DNA of 64,000 nucleotides from Perkinsus olseni. Its lineage: Eukaryota; Perkinsozoa; Perkinsida; Perkinsidae. Position numbers and translations under genes: made by a program. The notes beneath the pieces are model-generated. The model was given only the letters and a program-made list of their open reading frames with translations, ran no database searches and was not told the origin of the DNA. Within the stretch, counting starts at the first letter, position 1, and the number at the start of each line of letters is the position of its first letter. Positions 13,201 to 22,490 of the stretch are shown here, in pieces. Location: the NCBI GenBank assembly GCA_013115135.1, contig JABANP010000142.1, positions 1 through 64,000 of the forward strand, read 5' to 3'.

Positions 13201-13435
13201 TAGCCCTCAGTACAAATCTCTCAGCAGTTGTATGGCATTGCTGTTTGATAGTACCACAGCAAGAAGCACCCCCACGTATTATTACCTTGGCTGTGACCTG
13301 TTTACTGGCCCTCAGGAACTCTATCCGTCTCGGAAGCAGAAGCTCCATGTCGGCATCAAGGGATGCTTGTAGTGCAGTATTACCCAGCGATTCATCATAA
13401 CCACCCACCGATTGGTCAGGTAAAGGCGGCGGCAT
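10227..13435 (-). CDS. USP36: USP36/Ubp10-type ubiquitin-specific protease
   Basis: A cysteine deubiquitinase of the nucleolar USP36 type. It starts at ATG 13435 (MPPPLPDQSVGG), followed by LLPRRIEFLRASKQ, which resembles the conserved N-terminal motif of USP36. The Cys box GLRNQGNTCYLNSTLQCL (about 12910-12965) appears once a 54-nt intron (about 12980-13032) is removed, joining HGWRTSKS to YGAGLRNQ. GRQEDAHDALRQL lies near 12575-12620, and a zinc-ribbon-like CAKCKRTV near 12115-12135 within ENAYKCAKCK-like context. The His box HSGATPQLGHYYAFVR (about 11750-11800) precedes WYCCDDESVTPV and QQAYILFYERK. The tail is charged and disordered, with SWDSDDDEEEEGEEG, YDREYDKGKNRHKVRQ (a signature of this subfamily) and an Ala run encoded by a CTG/CAG tract. 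Family role: deubiquitination in nucleolus and ribosome production. Catalytic Cys and His are both present, so it is probably active. Confidence 0.88.
10265..10287. repeat. CTG/CAG trinucleotide tract in USP36-like gene
   Basis: About seven uninterrupted CTG units (CAG on the coding strand) encode an alanine run in the last exon of the USP36-like gene, near the C terminus. Confidence 0.9.
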
Positions 13436-14052
13436 TCAATGGGCAGGAAAGGCGAACCAGGAGAACAGTAGTCCCAGTTCCTATCAAACTACTAACAGGC
13501 AGGTCAACTGTTTACAATCCTATCCTTCTCGAGTAACATTCTCTCTCTCACTGGAATGAGCAGGAAGAGCTGAATGGGGCGAGCGTTTTAGGGGCGCGCA
13601 TAAGCATGCACCAGCAACTCACACTGAACTCAGAGCGTGAAAATTTACACTTAAAAAAGCTCTCGCCTCGAATCGAACCTGCGGCCTTTCGGTTGTCGGA
13701 TTTTACCCTGTATGAATTTACAAAGCCCGAAGGTGGTCTCAATCATAGTCACGACCTGACAATGGTATTGGACCCTAGAAAGACGGCACGGGAGCCCTCC
13801 AGTCGGCTGGTATGGTGGGCCGGGGTGCACTCCGTGACGTATACGCATGTCAGCGCAAGATTCGTTCAACAGAGGAGTCGATTGCGGCGGCCACCTTTTA
13901 TCTTCTTTCAGATCCGTAGTACTGTCGGGTATAATCTATCACATCTCATAATCGCGGTGTTCGCTGTTAGATTTGTTCACCAATGTGCTGAAGTGTAAGT
14001 TGGGATTGTAACGGTACTGGTGGAGGAAGCCCCTGTATGCATGCCTTCGTAG
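13436..14052. other. divergent intergenic region, no confident gene
   Basis: It lies between the USP36-like start (minus) and the first hydroxylase gene (plus) and so probably holds both promoters and the unresolved first exon of the hydroxylase. A 130-codon plus-strand frame at 13606-13998 has no motif and no credible splice partners. A sequence near 13665-13690 resembles the inner promoter (B box) of a tRNA on the minus strand but does not fold as one. Confidence 0.5.
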
Positions 14053-15043
14053 GTACGTCTATCCCGTATTTAAAGAGAGGGTCATTGATGGTGGTTGGGG
14101 AATGGATGAATGCCTCTTCCTCATCCTTGCTCCGTGGTCTATTGCCTCCTATTTCGGGATGGGGCTAGTCATATCACTGCCAACAGTGAGTTACTGCCAC
14201 GAACTTGATATGAGGTAGAACCACCTTGCAGGTCCTACACGTGCAGATGGGCCGTCATCAGAAGAATAAGCCCTTTCCTTCCATCTTCGCTGGATTCGGC
14301 AGAGTTCTCGTCAACTGGATAATAGCCAACATCCTCAGGTAACCAGCATTTCCAGCACCCCCCCTCGTGAAGGGTCATCGTCTGCCTTGCAGTTACGTAG
14401 CGTTCAGCCGAATAACGGACCGAGGAAAGTAAGAACGGGTTTGGCTTCTTCGTGAGATACCTAGATCACCAGGTTTCATCGAACGTCTCCCCAGCAGCGG
14501 TGAAGTAGTCTGGCAGATGTTCGCCTGCATCATCATCACCGAGATAGCATTCTACTACGTCCATCGACTCTTTCATGTTAAAGTACTTTATAAGCATATC
14601 CATAAGATCCATCACAGGTCCTTACTTTCCCATTTTGTCGATCCCCTCATCATCATGTCTTCAGGTTTACCAATCCTGTGCCATTCCAATCGACTTATGC
14701 CCATCCTGTCGAGCATGTGTTCTCGAACGTACTCCCTCTAATCGCCGGACCATTACTGTTGAAGACCCATGTAGTGTATCTTTAGTGAGGGCCTCTTCGC
14801 CCAATTCCCTTCTATAGGTGCTGTTCACGGGCTTCTGGTTGCAGAGTGCCCTTCTCAGCACGCTGGTTGCCCATTCAGGCTATAAGTACTTACAGGTGAG
14901 CATCATCTTGGGTTATCGATGGCCATCCCTCCATGTCTCAGTCGTTCAACTCGGCCTTACACGACCTGCACCATGAAAGGTTCAACTGTAACTACGGAGA
15001 GATCGGTCTCATGGACTACTTGCATGGTGAATACAATGCATAG
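14053..15043 (+). CDS. fatty acid/sterol hydroxylase superfamily protein, copy 1
   Basis: A di-iron membrane hydroxylase (sterol desaturase/C4-methyl oxidase-like fold) of the endoplasmic reticulum. Visible exons: FKERVIDGGWGMDECLFLI and a membrane segment ending GLVISLPT (14053-14190); a loop with FPSIFAGFGRVLVNWIIANI (14232-14338); IIITEIAFYYVHRLFH and HKIHH (14500-14617), the first two His boxes HX3H and HX2HH; FTNPVPFQSTYAHPVEHVF and a membrane segment (14665-14762); FWLQSALLSTLVAHSGY (14820-14890); and SFNSALHDLHHERFNCNYG with the third His box HDLHH, ending DYLHGEYNA and TAG at 15041-15043. All three His clusters are intact. The first coding exon was not resolved; the coordinate is an AG acceptor at which coding can be followed. 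Substrate cannot be told from sequence. Confidence 0.8.
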
Positions 15044-15308
15044 TATCTTCATCTCTATGTATTCACCTATGTCGTGCCAGGCACCTATGAAATCAAGGTA
15101 GACGAGTCTTTATCAAGTGGACACTTGAGTGATAAAGAGATCAAAAGGAAAGCTCATTGAATGGGATTCAGTCTCTGTCATGTCAATTTTTTGATGTTGT
15201 TTACGTAGATCTTGCTCATGCAGCATTATTTCTGCTTTTCTGTAATTCGCCAACGTCTTGCGTGCTATCAATATACACATCCTTCACCTTTCAGTACTTT
15301 TCACCCTC

Positions 15309-16650
15309 ATGACTACAATAGTAACGACATCCTCTTCGCCTTCGCTGGTGAAAGATGTCACACACAAGTTCACAAGATGTCCGATCCGCTCTTTGTTAGA
15401 TACGATCGAAGGTTGGATACAATTTGTCGCACGTTGCCATATTCCTCTTTTCACTCAAGCTCGTTGTGCATATCGCAGAGAGGTTCGATACCGCCTTTCT
15501 CTCTACTATCATTCACGTGGTGCCTCTCTCAGAGCCGTCTTTCCGTGGTACACCAGGACGTTCGTTGAAAGTGGCATATGGACTAAGAGCGAAGCGCTCG
15601 TTGCCCTGCTCGGTCCTTGGGGACATCTAATCTTTTTTGGAGTGGGACTACTGTTATCACTGCCGACAGTGAGTTATTACCCCTCTGCAGTGCTCCGTCA
15701 ATGACGTGGAGCAGGTCCTGCACTGGGACAAAGGGAAGCTGCAACTCAACAAGGGGCATCCGTCTGTCTTTGCCGGAATGCCTGTCATTCTCGTAGCATG
15801 GTTCATCGGCAACGCCTATGCGTACTAAGCACATAATACTATTCATGTTGGTAACTTCGTGACCAGATACTTGGCGCTGATGTATCTTACGAGTGATAGT
15901 GAGTCTTCCGCGGTCCCTTCGGAGTAGTCCGTCAACTAGCTCCCTCAGATTTCATATTCGGGGAGCTGCCGCAGTATCAGACCGTGTGTCGAGACTTCGT
16001 TGTATTCCTCCTCATAGAGGAAATTATGTTCTATTATTTCCATCGGATGTTCCATGAATGGAAGGCAGCCTACAAAGCAGTGCACAAACTTCATCATAGG
16101 TAGGTATAACAGCAAGTATGACTGCTGACCCCGCGGTCGAGCAGATTCACAGCGCCCGTCCCCTTCCAAGCTATATACACCCATCCGTTGGAGCACTTGC
16201 TGGTTAACGTTACACCTATACTGGCCGGACCGATATTGATGCAGTCTCACGTACAGCCCCGAGTCCAAATACTGTCCAAATACGTGATGCAGCAGATACT
16301 AACCTTCATCCTATGGCAAACACTTGCTTACATCAACACATTGGTGTCCCACTCGGGATACAGTTTCAGTTCTGTAATGGCCGACGCACTATCTTCTGTT
16401 CACTACGAGTTATCAGGTCATGAACGCCGAGATGCATGACCTACACCACGAACGCTTTAACTGCAACTACGGCGTGCTCGGCATCCTCGACTATCTACAT
16501 GGTAGGGAGCTTCTCAGACGGTTCTCCCTGAGGCTGTCCCTCGCTAGGTACATACCAGATGAAGACGAGGGACGTGTTAGACAAAAAGAAGTGAGAGGGG
16601 AGTTATTCCCCAATCTTGACGCACATCCTCTATTCTGGGCTGTGTTATGA
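15309..16650 (+). CDS. fatty acid/sterol hydroxylase superfamily protein, copy 2
   Basis: A tandem paralogue of the gene just upstream, with the same exon logic. WYTRTFVESGIWTKSEAL leads to a membrane segment ending GLLLSLPT, cut by an intron at the same place as in copy 1. Then come HWDKGKLQLNKGHPSVFAG (15690-15830), FLLIEEIMFYYFHRMFH and HKLHH (15950-16100), FTAPVPFQAIYTHPLEHLL (16147-16240), and MHDLHHERFNCNYGVLG with the third His box (16425-16490). Unlike copy 1, which ends soon after DYLHG, this copy appears to add a charged tail (DEDEGRVRQKEVRG) before a TGA at 16648-16650, unless an unrecognised intron removes it. The start at 15309 (MTTIVTTSS) is the weakest part; another ATG lies at 15377 in a different frame. 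Confidence 0.75.
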
Positions 16651-17279
16651 ACAACGATGTTCGCGTTGTGGAGTCCTTGGCTGCCTTGAGGGGTTGGACA
16701 CGTACCAACGCGCGGCGGATGATCGTGATGGAACCTGTCTTGAAATACCTGCTAGATGCATTGGGGATAGCATTTACTCCTCGTGTCTGTCACGAAGTTG
16801 CTCTCCTACCGCCAATAGAATATTGGTACACGAGTGAAATGCGAAGAGATCACGGGTTCCAGCGTCAACAACCTTTAACAATCCTCATTCAATATTACGA
16901 TTATACCACCTGTGAAATGCGGCGCATTCATGTGCAGCTTCACGTGATACTCCAAGAACAGGTTGATCGTGGTGCTGGATATTCTTTGCCATCGCCACAC
17001 TACAAACTCAACATCCCTGTAGCTCGTCTTACGAAGCATGCAACACCTCTAGGGCGAATCCGCCATAAAAAGAATGAAAATCATCATATGAATTGGAAGA
17101 ATCGATTGAAGTTTCGTGACCTCGCTCGGTCGGTAGCAACGCGCTCGAGCGAGATATACACGACATCGGTGGCACACACACCGCTAGGGCGATACGACCT
17201 AGCTGTAGTAGAGTTGTTGCTGTTGTACCCCAACAGGGATGGACGGGCTGTTATACATTCCCACGGACCTGAGAATTAG
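16647..17279 (+). CDS. uncharacterised intronless ORF, 210 aa
   Basis: An open frame of 210 codons whose ATG overlaps the stop of the preceding hydroxylase (ATGA). It is basic, with VMEPVLKYLLDALGIAF, HHMNWKNRLKFRDLARS and a C-terminal LAVVELLLLYPNRDGRA. No signal peptide, membrane segment or motif is recognised. It could be a separate gene, a 3' untranslated stretch that happens to be open, or a remnant of a mobile element; no transposase or reverse transcriptase motif is visible. Confidence 0.3.
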   Translation: MNNDVRVVESLAALRGWTRTNARRMIVMEPVLKYLLDALGIAFTPRVCHEVALLPPIEYWYTSEMRRDHGFQRQQPLTILIQYYDYTTCEMRRIHVQLHVILQEQVDRGAGYSLPSPHYKLNIPVARLTKHATPLGRIRHKKNENHHMNWKNRLKFRDLARSVATRSSEIYTTSVAHTPLGRYDLAVVELLLLYPNRDGRAVIHSHGPEN

Positions 17280-17380
17280 GCACGCAGGTAATGGGTTTGT
17301 CCTGGGAAAGAGGTCGTAACATACCTAACGGAGTCACCAGGTTCCCTCGGGTCTTTCACTTTACTCCTCCGCTTGCGCTG

Positions 17381-19300
17381 CTAAAAGATGAAAGCAGTTG
17401 CGTATGAGTACAACCGCATGGTACAGTGTTTGTTTACCTTCTTGTCTGCTGACGGCGGAGTGGAAGTGGGTAAATCATCCTCAATCCAGATGGAGAACCA
17501 GTCGACATCAGGGTGGGGAGGGCACGGCGGTATGTCACGAATCTCGTCCTCACGCTGACCTGAAATGACCGGGTACCAGGCGAATGACGAAGCTAGCAAT
17601 AAGCACCGATCTTGAGGAAAGTCCTGTCGTGACTGTAGACCAGTAGGTTCTGGCAAAGTGCACACAAGCGGAACATGAGCCCCATGAGGCGGTACCTGGG
17701 TGGGGCACTCAATGATAGTAGAGACGATGCATGCATCACTACCAAGGGAAGAGTATGATGGTGATGAGTGAACTACGAAGCTCCTTCCGCTGACGTAGGA
17801 CAACTAATTGGAAGATAATGATTTGAATATACCTACACAAGAGAGCGAAAAACAAATGGCCCAAACCTGATACCATCAGCTGTGGCACGAAGGACTCACA
17901 AAAGACAAGTAAACACTGATGTCATGAGCAGGAGGCCAATCCAGTCACGGAGGAGTAGGCCTGAGGGGTAATGGGCAGTTCCAGTGCATTAACGCCAGTA
18001 ATGGTACCAGTTAATAAAAACGTTCTTAGCCAGTCCAACAGGATGGTGAGGACTTCTTGAAGGAAGTAGGGCTTGAGTATCAACGATGCCGCATGACAGA
18101 ATGATGAAGGAGAGAGGACTTCCCTACAGAAGAACAGAGCTAGGTCAGCCATCAGCGCTGCTGACAGAACCATACTTGATGTAAGTGAATGTCTTTCGAT
18201 GACTGGTGAGCTCCCAGCTCTTTACTCGTTGACGGAAGAGCATAGGGAAGGAATCAGGGGCATACCTGTGAGAAGCATGAAGCGATACCCTTCCGGTTGT
18301 AGTCCTGCCTTACGTTGGGACAATGGACTGAGCACAGGAGATGATCTTCGAATCATCACGCCGATGCAGTAAGCATAGACCCATATACCTGTGACATGTG
18401 TAGAGACCGCCGTCACGCTGGAGGCAACGTCTACATATCCTCCCCGTGGAATACAGTATCATGTTCATAGAGAATCATCTCTAAAGCACGACGTTCCCAA
18501 AGTGCAATTGCACCATGACATGATAGGCACCGTGACAGTGTCGACCTAACCAACAGACAATCTACTACTGGAGGAGCTGTAGGATTGAGCGCTGACTGGA
18601 AGAGTTTGTGCACAGCGGCCAGCTTGTACTCGACATCCTGGCACTTAACAAGCATATTCCTCCTCGTACCATCCGGAGAGGCGGCGGTAATGGGGAAGTG
18701 GACCTGTACTACGCAGTTCGGGTGAGTGTGGTGTGATCTTCTTACCGCTTTGATATCTGGATGATTGCGCAGATGCTCATGCGGTATATGCAAGTCAGCA
18801 GGTAGTGGGCACATCATCGTCAATGATGACCGCGTATCTGAAGATACGACAACGGAGGCTACGGAAGAACTTGCACGGGTGTATTACTTGAAATCGGGCA
18901 CCTTCGAATGCCTGGCCAGGAACGGTATCCAAAACTTGTTGCACCAATAGAAGGCGAATGTCTTTGTTACCCTCCGGCACATAACTGAGCGAAAATTCAA
19001 GTAACGGAGTGCGCTGCGATGAGTACGGTGTTAGTGTACATGTAGTTGATGTCAGGATGAGCCTCTATGGTAGCCATCTGCGTATCGTCTACTGGGGCTG
19101 GGCTGTTTCCGTTGTCGCAGACAAATATGTGAGATGGAGGGAATACCTATCAACGACTAACGTTGGACAACTGCTCCAGTATAATCTCACCATGAGGGCA
19201 GCCCTCAGAGTTCCAGAGAATAGCTCATATCGTTCTCTGGTCATAGTAGATTCATGACAGGCTATCAGGAGGCAACAGTCGTGTGTGAGGGACTGCTTCA
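17381..19300 (-). CDS. minus-strand coding exons, product unresolved
   Basis: Several minus-strand segments look coding but cannot be joined safely. One at 17381-17803 is Pro/Ser/Cys-rich (IRDIPPCPPHPDVDWFSIWI). One at about 18440-18830 includes IPHEHLRNHPDIKA, then a likely 42-nt intron, then VKCQDVEYKLAAVHKLFQ. One at about 18850-18980 gives VPEGNKDIRLLLVQQVLD. One at 19089-19300 gives TMTRERYELFSGTLRAALM. They may be the cytosolic C-terminal part of the membrane protein encoded just upstream (19346-21880) or a separate gene. No family was recognised. Confidence 0.3.
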
Positions 19301-19345
19301 ATACCTGCTGGTGGTCGGTGGCAACGTGAGCTGGCTATTATTCAC

Positions 19346-21880
19346 TTACGAAGGAGAGACTGCGTGTATCGGTACTAGTGCTGCTGCCAGAAAGTGAGCC
19401 ACTGTCTTCGGAATCCAGAGGCGATGATGAAGATAAAGAACCTGCCATGCTTGACGGTAGCTCCGCCACCAGCAACACTGCGGCCTTACTCTCCGACGAT
19501 TCATCATCACCACCCAGACCGCCGTTGTTCTCCTGTTCAGTCTGTCTAGCGACAGTCTCCAAAGCACCCTGGGATGATCATTATTATGATTGCATGGGGA
19601 GAAGACAAGTGAGAGTTGGCTTACTTGTAGATGACGGCTGAATACTGGGGCTCGAGGCCATTTAACAGTAATAGCAGCAGCAAGGAATAGACCAGTGTCA
19701 AGGAGGACATCAATGAAGATGATGAGATCCAGCCAGGTATGGACTTCCCAGATCGATACGTTGCCTAACATACACTGACTAGGACGAGGAAGAGGATGAA
19801 TGCAGCAGAACTCACCCTCCAGGACTTCGAGGGCATCTGCTCCTCCAGTACTGTTCTGCGGTGACATGTAAATGATAAGGTACATAGTGCAGACTAGTAT
19901 CTTAAGTATGAGTAAGAGCAACAATAGGCCGAGAGAAGGTGAGCTGCTGCTGGTGGGAGTAGTGGTACAACTTACTGCGATGTAGAAGGTATTTAGTATA
20001 ACTGTTCTCATGAGCTGTCTGCTAGAGAATGAGCCCCGCTTCTTGCTCTGCAGCTCCTTCCATTGCCTTAGTCGACGACGCCATGCACAGGACTCGAACC
20101 TGACATCATCAAAGACTAGCATCGCAGACTCCACCTTCCGCTCCTACCTCTTTCTCGGATCTCTCGATTCCATTTGACTCTTGGATATCCTCGAGGTTGA
20201 GCCTATCCCCCAAAGGCCGACGGGTGATAAGCAGCGGAGCCATAGGAACTTGTACCAGGCATCGAATGACCTGTTGTAAGGGTCGTTGTGGTTGGTAGAG
20301 CTGCTGGTGTATACTCACTTCTAGGAGAATACCCAACCCCTGCTGATGGAGTTGAGTAACGATAGGATTCTGCGATATTTCTATCGATTGTAGTCGGGGG
20401 CGACATGTACTGATGATGGGCACTCAGTGGTGGTATGAACTGTTGTTGCGGATGGTCAGGGTATCGTACCCCATACACCGAGCTCGTGCTGAGCGAAGAG
20501 AGTCATAATAATCGCGGGAAGGAGTCTGACTCACTATCCGGCTATTGAAGCCTCTGAGCCGGCCCTTGTGCTCGCTTGATCGCTGCCCTAACAGGATGGT
20601 GACGTAGCAAGAGCATGATTGGTGGGGGTAAAGGATACCCAGCTACCCTAGTCTTACAGCGATACTAGCTTCGACTGCCCAGCCTTCCTCCAACCGCATG
20701 CGCAATTCTTGCTTCTTAGCTGGCAGTACGACAGCCTGCCGTGCCATGCCCTGAGGATGACGACGGCGATGAGGAGGTTGATGATGATGAGCATGAAGCC
20801 ACTCACCTCCGCACGCTCCTTACGTAGTCTGATATCGACACTGCGAAGGATGATCTCACCGATGAACCATACAAGCAGGATAACGCACGCTCCGAGGATG
20901 AGGCCTGAGGGTGCCGCAATACAAGAATGACAAGAGTGATGCTCACCTCTTATTGCTGTCATATTCGATGGAGTGACCTTGAAGGAGGAGTCACAGTACG
21001 AGCCTATAGAGACCTCTTTACAAGGTATCAAGAGAGGCATCGGCAGAGGGTTGTCACCAAGTATAACCATACACTGATCCTGACAGCAGCAAAATTACCA
21101 ATGACCAGCAACGGGAAACTAGCATGTTGCTGATACGAGCAGCAGCAGCACCTGCTTGTAGATAGAGACAGTCTCTACGTAGGGTAGTGTATCGGGGTCT
21201 GGACATCTGCCAGAGATCGGGAAGGTAGAGCCTAAAGTGAGGAATTATGGCGTTGAGATGCAGAAGGTAGTGTGTCGACTACATGTGTGGTCGCAAGGCC
21301 TTCTATTGTAGCAGACAATGTCATCCTCGAAATCATCGGGTATGATACATTTACCCTTGTACTCATCAGGACGGCCATCAGTGGGTGTGAGGCCAATGCT
21401 AGCAATATAACGGGCTAAGCTGTCAGCGTAGGCGATACTCGTTGAGCACCTACTCAGCAAGATAATGATGATGACGAGTGACGGCGATAGAGACTCTTAC
21501 CTCGGGCCATCCATATGGGAGTCTCTTGTATTGATGATGAAGCCAGGGCAGTCGATAATAGGCCAAGTATCGAGGTTAGAATCGTAGATCCAAGACACTC
21601 CCTCTGCGAACCTGTAATGAATGTTACGTTATGGCAAGCCTTCGGGGTAGCTCACCAAGTAGCAGCAAGGAAGAGGCATAGACTGAACGCGGCGGCCAGA
21701 ATGAGGACTCGTCGAATGATGGGTAGAAACGATGGTTTGTCGTATTTAAGTCGTACCTGAGGATGAGAAGACAGGCGGTAATCTGATGGAGAAGACGTGG
21801 AGACTCACAGGGACGCCCGGACCATCGGGTGCTAAGGAGGTGGCAGCAGCAGCCTCCATGCCCGTCTCCAACGATGTCAT
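19346..21880 (-). CDS. multi-pass membrane protein with Cys-rich extracellular region
   Basis: Minus-strand exons beginning near ATG 21880 (MTSLETGMEAAAATS). The first membrane segment is VLILAAAFSLCLFLAATW (about 21660-21720), where a GTGAGC...TTACAG intron is removed to give FAEGVSWIYDSNLDTW. A Cys-containing extracellular region follows (IIDCPGFIINTRDSH, DEYKGKCIIPDDFEDDIVCY, ISGRCPDPDTLPYVETV). Then come two membrane helices, LILGACVILLVWFIGEIIL and VSGFMLIIINLLIAVVILRAW (20770-20910), and a cytosolic Ser/Tyr/Gln-rich stretch (20200-20480). At least two more hydrophobic segments follow, LMRTVILNTFYIA joined to ILVCTMYLIIYM (about 19860-20010) and LDLIIFIDVLLDTGLFLAAA (about 19670-19730). 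A transporter- or receptor-like topology is inferred; no family is recognised and the 3' end is uncertain. Confidence 0.4.
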
Positions 21881-22490
21881 GGGTTGGAGTTCATCATCTG
21901 AATGGCCAGTAGCATGATCATGACGATGCTGCTGATGTGTTGATAGTACTAGTTATCGGCAAGGATGATGATTCTCTGAGCATAGTTTACTGGTGTAGAT
22001 AGTCGATAGACGGCGACAACGATGATGGACGAGGACGATGAAGAGGACGATAGACGATGATGAGGTTAGTAGAGGCGATAGATACTGCTGCTGTTAGACC
22101 AGCGGCGAGGGCTTAAGATGAATGAAACTACGCTGAGTCATCACTGGTGAGATTGATAAACCAACCCAGGGATATTGAAGAGAGGAGGGTGACATCGAGC
22201 ATAGTCAGTTCAATGCGACATACGGCGGGGCGGTGAATGACGGGTCTGAGCGGCAAGGGTCGATGTATGTGGCATGACAGTTATGCTGGAGGCTCTCGGC
22301 TGTGAGAACCCTGAACGGACAACAACGATGATATCCACAGCTATCCTGAGCACACCTACTATCAGGCATGCCGCTACGATGATCAGTCGAGGGGGGTTGG
22401 GGTCGTAGGAACTCAGCATGAGTCTGACAGTGAGAGGAACAACAATACTGCGTTACCGGGAGGTATGCCGAAGGCTGTGCCAAGGTGCTC

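Noticed and set aside
13660..13760. tRNA gene on the minus strand
   Set aside because: It has a B-box-like GGTTCGATTCG and a following T run, but the T stem does not pair (two of five) and no acceptor stem can be formed.
16647..17279. retrotransposon or transposase remnant
   Set aside because: No reverse transcriptase, integrase or DDE motif, no terminal repeats or target duplication were seen.
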